A stretch of DNA of 64,000 nucleotides from Tessaracoccus sp. OH4464_COT-324 (GTDB taxonomy: Bacteria > Actinomycetota > Actinomycetes > Propionibacteriales > Propionibacteriaceae), in assembly GCF_003932855.1 (NCBI RefSeq), contig NZ_RQYZ01000009.1, forward strand, positions 21,887-85,886. The letters run 5' to 3'. The stretch's first letter is position 1. Each line of letters starts with the position of its first letter. A program made the translations under genes and the position numbers. The notes beneath the pieces are model-generated. The model was not told where the DNA came from. It saw nothing but the letters and a program-made list of their open reading frames with translations, and searched no databases. Positions 58,163 through 64,000 of the stretch are shown here, piece by piece.

Positions 58163-59389
58163 ATGTCCACCCGACCGAAGATTCTGTCCATCGTCCTCGC
58201 CGGCGGCGAGGGCAAGCGGCTCATGCCCCTCACGAAGGACCGCGCCAAACCGGCGGTCCCGTTCGGCGGCACGTTCCGACTCATCGATTTTGTGCTGTCT
58301 AACCTTGCCAACTCGGATTTGCGCCAGATCGCGGTGCTCACTCAATATAAGTCGCATTCGCTCGATAGGCACATCTCCATGACCTGGCGGTTCTCGACGA
58401 TGCTGGGCAACTACGTGGCCTCGGTGCCGGCTCAGCAGCGGCTGGGGCCACGCTGGTACCAGGGCAGCGCCGACGCCATCTTCCAATCGCTCAACCTGAT
58501 CTCGGACGCCGCGCCGGACTACGTCGTCGTGTTCGGGGCGGACAACATCTACCGCATGGACATCGAGCAGATGGTTGATGCGCACATTGACTCGGGGCTG
58601 GCGGCCACCGTCGCAGGCATCCGGGTGCCCAGGCACGAGGCCAGTTCGTTTGGCATCATCGACGCAGCGGCCGATGGCAAGATCCGCAACTTCCTGGAGA
58701 AACCGGAGGATCCGCCCGGCCTGCCCGACTCGCCGGACGAATCGTTCGCGTCGATGGGCAACTACGTCTTCAGCGCGAAGGCGCTCACCGATCGGCTGCT
58801 GGCCGACGCCGAGGACCCGACGTCGCGCCACGACATGGGCGGGGACATCATCCCCAGCTTCACCGAGGAGGGCCAGGCCCAGGTCTACGACTTCCGCTCC
58901 AACGTGGTACCCGGCGCGACGGAGAAGGACCAGGACTACTGGCGTGATGTGGGTACCATTGACGCGTTCCACGAGGCGCACATGGATCTGGTCAGCATCG
59001 ATCCCGAGTTCAACCTGTACAACACGGAGTGGCCCATCTGGACGTCCCAGGTGCAGGCCCCCGGCGCGAAGTTCGTGATCCGCGGTCGCGCGGAGGACTC
59101 GATCGTCACGTCGGGCTGCATCATCTCCGGCGGCGAGATCGACCGCTCCGTGCTCAGCCCCCACGTGCACGTCGACAAGTGGGCGCAGGTGTCCGACTCG
59201 GTGCTGATGGACAAGGTGCGCATCGGCAAGAACGCGGTGGTTCGCCGCGCCATCCTCGACAAGAACGCGGTGATCCCCGACGGGGTGCAGATCGGCGTCG
59301 ACCACGACCACGACCGGGCTCGCGGCCTGGCGGTGTCGCCCGGCGGCATCGTGGTGGTCGGCAAGGGCGTCACGGTGCCACGCGACTGA
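58163..59389 (+). CDS. glgC: Glucose-1-phosphate adenylyltransferase
   Basis: 408 residues. The ADP-glucose pyrophosphorylase signature is [20 protein letters not shown] with [13 protein letters not shown], followed by [35 protein letters not shown] and [15 protein letters not shown], and a C-terminal left-handed beta helix. It makes ADP-glucose, the donor for glycogen synthesis by the divergent glgA. TAGGTT (58151-58156) ends 6 bases before ATG, a leaderless start. Confidence 0.96.
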   Translation: MSTRPKILSIVLAGGEGKRLMPLTKDRAKPAVPFGGTFRLIDFVLSNLANSDLRQIAVLTQYKSHSLDRHISMTWRFSTMLGNYVASVPAQQRLGPRWYQGSADAIFQSLNLISDAAPDYVVVFGADNIYRMDIEQMVDAHIDSGLAATVAGIRVPRHEASSFGIIDAAADGKIRNFLEKPEDPPGLPDSPDESFASMGNYVFSAKALTDRLLADAEDPTSRHDMGGDIIPSFTEEGQAQVYDFRSNVVPGATEKDQDYWRDVGTIDAFHEAHMDLVSIDPEFNLYNTEWPIWTSQVQAPGAKFVIRGRAEDSIVTSGCIISGGEIDRSVLSPHVHVDKWAQVSDSVLMDKVRIGKNAVVRRAILDKNAVIPDGVQIGVDHDHDRARGLAVSPGGIVVVGKGVTVPRD

Positions 59390-59413
59390 CCGGCCCGGAT
59401 GGCTGTCCCGGAA

Positions 59414-59443
59414 CCGGCTGGCTCCTCGGTAGGGGCCAGCCGG
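59414..59443. terminator. Hairpin between glgC and the O-methyltransferase
   Basis: CCGGCTGGC (59414-59422) pairs with GCCAGCCGG (59435-59443) around a 12-base loop, 25 bases after the glgC stop and upstream of the convergent methyltransferase end. Moderate stem, no U-tract. Confidence 0.6.
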
Positions 59444-59518
59444 TCTCCTGGCCGGCGACGCGCGGGCCAGGCCGTGCCGGAAGGACTCGGTCGGGCCGGT
59501 TATCCCTGCAACCGGTTG

Positions 59519-60169
59519 CTAACGCTTCGTGGCGAGCAGGAGACCGTTGCCAACGGGCAGCAGCGCCTGCGCGTACTCCTCGCTCGCGGTGACCGCCTCC
59601 AGCGCGTCGCGGATGATGATGGCCTCGTCGGACTCGCGGGACTGGTCGGGCACCTCGTTGAACCACAGCGCGTCATGCAGGATCAGCACACCGCCGGGGC
59701 GCAGGAGCCTGCCCGCCGAGTACACGAACTCGACGTAGTCGAGCTTGGCGCCGTTGACGAAGACGATGTCGTAGGCCCCGTCGCGCAACTTCTGCAGCAC
59801 GTCGAGCGGCGCGCCCGCGATCAGGCGGTAACGCGACGAGGGGAAGCCGGCCTGCTGGAACACCTGCCGGGCCCACAGCTGCTGCTCGGCGGCGAGATCG
59901 ATGCTGGTGAGCACCCCCTCCTTGCCCATCGCCTCCAGGAAGGCGGCCCCGGAGCCGCCGTGCAAAGTGCCCACCTCGACGACGTTTCGCGCACCCATCG
60001 CGCGGGTGAGCACGCTGAGCAGCGCCACGACGCCGGTGCTGATCGGGGTGGCGCCGCTCAGGATCGCTTCGTCGCGGGCGGCGCGCACCGCCTCGGAGAC
60101 CGGCGCGTAGTCTTCGGTGTATGCCCAGGATTCGGCCGTGGGCGCGAGAGGCTGCTTGTCACTAGTCAC
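59519..60169 (-). CDS. Class I SAM-dependent O-methyltransferase (Rv1220c-like)
   Basis: 216 residues. SAM motif I is VVEVGTLHGGSGAAFLEAM, followed by SIDLAAEQQLWARQVFQQAG, YDIVFVNGAKLDYVEFVYS (in place of the usual D at the metal/substrate site) and LLRPGGVLILHDALWF, the layout of small catechol-type O-methyltransferases. GTG 60169 is chosen over ATG 60214 because TAGTCT lies 7 bases before it on this strand. It occupies the same place as Rv1220c next to sigE in M. tuberculosis. Confidence 0.87.
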   Translation of the reverse strand: MTSDKQPLAPTAESWAYTEDYAPVSEAVRAARDEAILSGATPISTGVVALLSVLTRAMGARNVVEVGTLHGGSGAAFLEAMGKEGVLTSIDLAAEQQLWARQVFQQAGFPSSRYRLIAGAPLDVLQKLRDGAYDIVFVNGAKLDYVEFVYSAGRLLRPGGVLILHDALWFNEVPDQSRESDEAIIIRDALEAVTASEEYAQALLPVGNGLLLATKR

Positions 60170-60249
60170 ATGACCAAGACTAGTCGCCCAGCCTCCAATA
60201 GGTGGGACAGCCACTACAATGAGCGGGTCATCGACTAACGGAGAGCAAG

Positions 60250-61146
60250 ATGGACGAACAGCTCGAACCAGTTTTCGGCAGCGTCGTCACCGCGATGGTG
60301 ACGCCCTTCCGCGGGAACGAAGTCGACCTCGACGCGGCGCAGCGGCTCGCGAAACACCTGGTCGACGACCTGGGCAACGACGCCCTGGTCATCAACGGCA
60401 CCACCGGCGAGGCCCCCACCACCAGCGACGCCGAGAAACGCGCCCTGCTGGAAGCCGTGTCCGAAGCGGTGGGGGAGCGGGCGAGCATCGTCGCCGGGGT
60501 CGGCACCTTCTCGACGGCGCACACCGTCCGGCTCGCGGAACAGGCGGCCGAGGCCGGGGCCGACGGCCTCCTCGTCGTCACCCCCTACTATTCGCGCCCA
60601 CCCGCGGCGCAGCTGGAGGAGCACTTCCGCGTCGTCGCCGACACCACCGAGCTGCCCGTGATGCTCTACGATATCCCGCACCGCGCTGGGCTGCCGATCC
60701 CGGAGGACATGTTGATCCGGCTGGCCGAGCACCCGCGGATCGTCGCCGTCAAGGACGCGAAGGGACAGCTGGCGTCGAGTTCGGTAGTGCTGGCCAACAC
60801 CACTTTGCAGTACTACGCGGGCGACGACGCCCTGCTGCTGCCGCTGCTGGCCGTGGGCGGTGCGGGGGTGGTGGGCACATCCACACATTTCACCGCCCGC
60901 ACGGCGCGCGCCATCGTCGATCATTATCGTTCAGGGCGGGTGGCGGAGGCCGCTGCGCTCAACAAGTTCGCGCTACCCGCGTTCACCGGAATCTTCGCCA
61001 CCCAGGGCTGCATGATGGTGAAGGCTGTGCTCCGGGCGCGCGGCTTCGACGTCGGCGGCTGCCGGGCGCCCATGGGTGAGGCCCCGACGGAGGCGGTGGA
61101 GCGCTACCTGAGGGTGCTCGATGCTCATCTCGCGTTCGAGGGCTGA
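60250..61146 (+). CDS. dapA: 4-Hydroxy-tetrahydrodipicolinate synthase
   Basis: 298 residues, a TIM-barrel of the DapA/NAL family. Active site: Schiff-base lysine K168 in IVAVKDAKGQ, Tyr140 in MLYDIPHRAG, the substrate loop LVINGTTGEAPTTSDAEK and VVTPYYSRPPAAQ (Y114). It condenses pyruvate with aspartate semialdehyde, the first committed step to lysine and diaminopimelate. SD GGAGAG precedes ATG and a TACAAT -10-like element lies just upstream. Here it sits between the O-methyltransferase and sigE, where mycobacteria have no dapA. Confidence 0.94.
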   Translation: MDEQLEPVFGSVVTAMVTPFRGNEVDLDAAQRLAKHLVDDLGNDALVINGTTGEAPTTSDAEKRALLEAVSEAVGERASIVAGVGTFSTAHTVRLAEQAAEAGADGLLVVTPYYSRPPAAQLEEHFRVVADTTELPVMLYDIPHRAGLPIPEDMLIRLAEHPRIVAVKDAKGQLASSSVVLANTTLQYYAGDDALLLPLLAVGGAGVVGTSTHFTARTARAIVDHYRSGRVAEAAALNKFALPAFTGIFATQGCMMVKAVLRARGFDVGGCRAPMGEAPTEAVERYLRVLDAHLAFEG

Positions 61147-61149
61147 TCG

Positions 61150-61175
61150 GGAACAAAATAGTTCTCCACAGCGTT
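61150..61175 (+). promoter_or_regulatory. Candidate ECF-sigma promoter upstream of sigE
   Basis: GGAAC (61150-61154) and CGTT (61172-61175) are separated by 17 bases, matching the GGAAC-N16/17-CGTT pattern of SigE/SigR-type group IV sigma promoters. It lies about 60 bases upstream of the sigma gene, after dapA, and suggests autoregulation. Confidence 0.6.
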
Positions 61176-61234
61176 TGAACATACACAGGTAATTGACAGG
61201 TTCGCCTGCTGTACTGGATGACGTGGAGAAAACT

Positions 61235-61786
61235 ATGGCAGCTGAGGCCCCCGTAGCGGCCCCGACGTGGCAGGAACTGGTGCGCGACTACTCGCCCCAG
61301 ATCTACCGCTACGCGCTGCGGCTCACCGGGAACGCCCACGACGCCGAGGATCTCACCCAGGACGTGTTCGAAAAGGTTTTCAAATCCATCCACACCTTCC
61401 AGCCGGGGACGCTCGCCGGCTGGCTGCATCGCATCACCACCAATTTGTTCCTCGATGGCGCCCGCCGCCGGCAGCGCATCCGCATGGACGCGCTGTCCAC
61501 CGCGCCGGAACACATCTGGGGCAGCGCGGACACCCCGGAGAACGTGCACGCCGACGCGCTGCTCGACGCCGACGTGACCGCGGCACTCGCCCAACTGAAG
61601 CCGGAATACCGGGTGGCGGTGGTGCTGTGCGACATCGAGGGGCTGAGCTACGAGGAGATCGCCGAAGTGCTCGACGTGAAGCTCGGCACCGTGCGCAGCC
61701 GCATCTCGCGCGGCCGCAGCCAACTGCGTTCGGCGCTGAAGCACCGCGCGCCCGCGAAGGGACGCTCACGCTTCCTGGGGGTCTGA
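61235..61786 (+). CDS. sigE: ECF RNA polymerase sigma factor SigE
   Basis: 183 residues. Region 2 (about 20-85): [20 protein letters not shown] with [20 protein letters not shown] and [18 protein letters not shown]. Region 4 (about 115-170): [20 protein letters not shown] with [19 protein letters not shown]. It recognises GGAAC-type promoters in envelope and heat stress, controlled by the anti-sigma factor in the next gene. ATG 61235 has GGAG 8 bases upstream; GTG 61223 is an alternative. The context with tatB and Rv1220c-like methyltransferase matches mycobacterial sigE. Confidence 0.94.
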   Translation: MAAEAPVAAPTWQELVRDYSPQIYRYALRLTGNAHDAEDLTQDVFEKVFKSIHTFQPGTLAGWLHRITTNLFLDGARRRQRIRMDALSTAPEHIWGSADTPENVHADALLDADVTAALAQLKPEYRVAVVLCDIEGLSYEEIAEVLDVKLGTVRSRISRGRSQLRSALKHRAPAKGRSRFLGV

Positions 61787-61789
61787 GCG

Positions 61790-63208
61790 ATGGCCTGCCA
61801 CAGATTCCGCGACGACCTCTCGGGGTTCGTTGACGGCACCCTCGCCGTCAAACGCTGGGAAGAAGTGGCCAAGCACCTCGCCTCCTGCCCCCTGTGCCGC
61901 GAGGAAGCGGCGGAGCTGCGCGAACTGCGTGAGCGGCTGTCCAGCGCGCGGGTCCCCGCGAGCGCCGCACCATCGTCGCTGGCCAGCAGGCTGGAGGCCA
62001 TCGCGGGCGACGACTGCGCCCAACCCCTCTACCTGCCCGCCGGCGCGGCCTGCCCGCTGCCGTCCAGGCGCAGGCGCAAGCAGCGCATGCTGGCGCGCGC
62101 CGCGGCGGTCGGCTTCAGCTTCGTCGCGGGGGTGCTGGTGCTGGCCTTCGCGCTCGCGCCGGAGCCGCGCGTCGTCGACAACGCCGTGCAGCAGGCCCGG
62201 GAACAGTTCGCCAGGCAGGCCACCGCCATCAATGTTCAGGGCTCGGTGGGCGCCGTGCTGCTGGCGCAGGGCCGGGGCGCGCAGCTCAGACCCATGCCCC
62301 CCTCCGACGCGATGCCGCCGCCGCACCGGATCGCCCTCCCGGTGTCCGACGCGTCGGCCGAGGCGCTGCTGCGCCGGGCGGGCGACGCGCGCGTGCGCCT
62401 GAGCGGCATCCAGCTGGTGCAGATCACCCACGATGCCCAGGTGCTGGGCGCGGAGGTGGGCATTGAGCGCGTCTCCGGCGAGGGGGCCGGGCTGATCGTC
62501 TACGACCGGGTGGGCGAACGCTTCCTGACCAGCTTCGCACCCGACTTCAGCTCGGCCGACCAGGTCGCGCCCAGCGGGTGGACCTACTTCGTCTACCCCA
62601 GCCGGGCCGCGGAGTCGGGACGCGACGCTCAGGTGTTGGAGGCCCGCTCGGGGGAGCACGCCGTCGCGCGCTGGTGGCTCGACAACGCGTCGGGGATTAC
62701 GCTGCGCAGCGAACGCTACGACACCCAGGGAAAGCCCACCATCTCCGTCAGCTTCCGCCGCCTGCTGCTCGGCGAGGCGGAGCTGCCCGAGGAGCGCCAT
62801 AGCGCCGTGGAACTGTCCAGAGCCACCGCCAGCGGACAGCGCGGCTGGTGTGTTGGGCTGGTGAACTGCCCGTATCACGTCGCGGGCCTACCGCTGGTGG
62901 GCTACTCCTCGGCGGCCACCGGCGAGCGCTCGATGACGTTGGTTTACTCCGACGGTGTCAACATGCTCAGCGTGGTCTGGGTGGAGGGCCAGCTCGCGGG
63001 ACGCGAACGAAAGAGCGTGCCCGCCGCCACTGGGCTGCCATCGGTGGAGGTGTGGCAGAGCGCAACGGGAGTCATCTCCGTGGCGACGAACGGGTCGCCC
63101 CGGCTGCTCAGCCAAGCGGTGGGCGAACTGCCCGAGGAAAGCGACTATACGCGCCCCGTCTGGGAGCGGCTCGGCGACGGGCTGCGGCGCATCGTCGGAT
63201 TCGGCTGA
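61790..63208 (+). CDS. Anti-sigma factor: zinc-finger RseA-like N-terminus fused to RseB/MucB-like domain
   Basis: 472 residues. The cytoplasmic N-terminus has the zinc-binding anti-sigma motif HLASCPLC (H29, C33, C36), which should hold SigE; one membrane helix follows (VGFSFVAGVLVLAFALAPEP, about 112-130). Outside, about 340 residues resemble RseB/MucB: the sequence has the GERFLTSFAPDF-type strand and a late MTLVYSDGVNMLSVVWVEGQ, like RseB's YSDGLASVSVF. In E. coli RseA and RseB are separate. The start is 3 bases after the sigE stop. Confidence 0.82.
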   Translation: MACHRFRDDLSGFVDGTLAVKRWEEVAKHLASCPLCREEAAELRELRERLSSARVPASAAPSSLASRLEAIAGDDCAQPLYLPAGAACPLPSRRRRKQRMLARAAAVGFSFVAGVLVLAFALAPEPRVVDNAVQQAREQFARQATAINVQGSVGAVLLAQGRGAQLRPMPPSDAMPPPHRIALPVSDASAEALLRRAGDARVRLSGIQLVQITHDAQVLGAEVGIERVSGEGAGLIVYDRVGERFLTSFAPDFSSADQVAPSGWTYFVYPSRAAESGRDAQVLEARSGEHAVARWWLDNASGITLRSERYDTQGKPTISVSFRRLLLGEAELPEERHSAVELSRATASGQRGWCVGLVNCPYHVAGLPLVGYSSAATGERSMTLVYSDGVNMLSVVWVEGQLAGRERKSVPAATGLPSVEVWQSATGVISVATNGSPRLLSQAVGELPEESDYTRPVWERLGDGLRRIVGFG

Positions 63209-63226
63209 CCCATTAGCATGTAGGGC

Positions 63227-63643
63227 ATGTTGTTTGGCATTGACGGAGTAGAGTTCATCCTCATCCTGGTGCTCGCCATCGTGATTCTGGGCCCCGAGAA
63301 GATGCCGCAGTACGCGCGGAAGGCCGCGCGGTTGTTCGTCTACCTCAAGGACGTCGCCAACAACACCCAGGCTTCGCTGCGCGAGCAGCTCGGCCCCGAG
63401 TACGCCGACCTACAGCTGGCGGACATGAACCCGAAGGCGTTCGTGAAGAAGCACCTCAGCCAGGAGATCGCGGCGCTGGAGGAAGCCAAGCGCGACATTG
63501 AGGAGATGAAGCAGCAACTGAAGGACGCTACCGTCGTTGCCAAGCAGGAGGTGGCCGACGCCAAGGCGCTCGCCCAAGCCAAGTCGGAGCCCGCGGCGGA
63601 GCCCGAACTCGTCGCCACACCCTACGACGACGAGGCGACCTGA
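63227..63643 (+). CDS. tatB: Sec-independent translocase TatB-like protein
   Basis: 138 residues. The N-terminal membrane helix VEFILILVLAIVILGPEKMP with Glu at position 8 and GPxxLP-like turn, followed by the amphipathic helix QYARKAARLFVYLKDVANNT and a charged C-terminal tail, is TatB. TatABC exports folded proteins with twin-arginine signals, such as the two lipoproteins at 33996 and 35454. TAGCAT (63214-63219) ends 7 bases before ATG, a leaderless start. Neighbour of the sigE-anti-sigma pair as in mycobacteria. Confidence 0.92.
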   Translation: MLFGIDGVEFILILVLAIVILGPEKMPQYARKAARLFVYLKDVANNTQASLREQLGPEYADLQLADMNPKAFVKKHLSQEIAALEEAKRDIEEMKQQLKDATVVAKQEVADAKALAQAKSEPAAEPELVATPYDDEAT

Positions 63644-63894
63644 TTGTAAGTTATGACGTGGCTGCGGAGGCGTTTCTGACATAGCTTGGCGCGGTTGGGA
63701 GAGTACGAGAGCCTAGGTAGCGGTGCTTAGGCCGCTGAGTCTGCGTGCTTGTTTTTCCGGTGTTCTGGCTACTGTTGCTGCGCTTGGCTGGGCGGGGTGG
63801 CATGCTTTGAACGACGGCGGTCAAGCTGTTGCTGGATTCGTGATTCGATCCGGTGGTTCTCAACGAGGCCGACCGTCGGGAAAGGACATAGGTG

Positions 63895-64000
63895 ATGGAT
63901 CAGCGTTTTGTGAATGTGCCGGTGGGTTATCCCGAGGCTGGGGTGATCGGTGTGGCGATGGATAGTTATGACGAGCTAGAGCCGTTGGACATTGTTGATG
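63895..64000 (+). CDS. Hypothetical protein, N-terminal part (runs off the right edge)
   Basis: Thirty-five codons from ATG 63895 (GTG 63892 possible): MDQRFVNVPVGYPEAGVIGV, then AMDSYDELEPLDIVD at the edge. An SD AAAGGA (63881-63886) lies 8 bases upstream. No family is recognised from this fragment; the mix of hydrophobic and acidic residues suggests a soluble or exported domain. The 251 bases between tatB and this start hold no other gene that I trust. Confidence 0.6.
   Translation, partial: MDQRFVNVPVGYPEAGVIGVAMDSYDELEPLDIVD

Noticed and set aside
63723..63965. 80-codon frame with a hydrophobic N-terminus near the right edge
   Set aside because: It overlaps the better-supported gene at 63895 (SD AAAGGA) in another frame; its second half is composition-driven.
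1..64000. tRNA, rRNA and CRISPR
   Set aside because: I scanned for TΨC-arm-like GGTTCGAATCC and for regularly spaced short repeats; the few GTTCGA hits are inside coding genes, and no repeat array is present.

Overview
The window is 64 kb of chromosome from a high-GC Gram-positive bacterium, an actinomycete most likely in or near the Propionibacteriaceae. The reasons are the strong G/C bias at third codon positions, GTG starts and four-base start/stop overlaps, many genes with a -10 hexamer only 6-8 bases upstream of the start codon (leaderless transcripts), a DtxR/IdeR-type iron box, and gene order shared with mycobacteria and their relatives (PAQR next to a cis-prenyltransferase; DUF4245-xseB-xseA-ispH; dapD/dapE-LOG-DivIVA-like-DUF3117-glgA/glgC-O-methyltransferase-sigE-anti-sigma-tatB). 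No rRNA, tRNA, CRISPR array or insertion sequence was seen.

Layout. 1-2.5 kb: start of a BCCT osmolyte transporter, then a GntR(YtrA)-ABC ATPase-permease operon behind a tandem palindromic operator. 2.6-8.8 kb: PAQR/hemolysin III protein, cis-prenyltransferase, DUF4245, exonuclease VII (xseA, xseB), ispH. 8.8-17.6 kb: a MoxR ATPase with a metallopeptidase/VWA partner, two anchored beta-propeller proteins flanking ilvA, and rmuC. 17.7-22.9 kb: M18 aminopeptidase and a complete four-gene siderophore ABC importer under an iron box. 22.9-24.6 kb: GNAT enzyme and ychF.

24.6-36.6 kb is the accessory part. It starts exactly at the 3' end of ychF, and the last 43 bases of ychF recur at 26,687-26,729. 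The two copies delimit a module with a small membrane protein and an AAA/DUF4143 ATPase. Directly after the second copy is an SMC-like ATPase whose PHP domain has lost its first metal-binding motif. Two methyltransferases follow, then an A+T-richer, tightly overlapped operon (31.5-34.0 kb) encoding a small YxxxE-bearing protein and a helical protein with an HExxH zincin domain, which look like a type VII-type secreted metallopeptidase system. This reads directly into tandem Tat-lipoprotein beta-propeller paralogues of identical length.

36.8-45.0 kb: a CmtR-like metal sensor with a CDF exporter, membrane enzymes, an anchored CAP-domain protein, a TRIC-type channel, a GNAT and glycosylase pair, a hexose-phosphate mutarotase, and a phosphoribosyltransferase followed by an anchored secreted protein. 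45.0-64.0 kb is core metabolism: transketolase, SppA, a VanW protein, ferredoxin, four lysine/diaminopimelate genes (dapC, dapD, dapE, dapA), a LOG protein, glycogen genes glgA and glgC in divergent orientation, and an envelope-stress locus: ECF sigma factor, an anti-sigma factor that appears to fuse RseA-like and RseB-like parts, and TatB. An unidentified gene runs off the right end.
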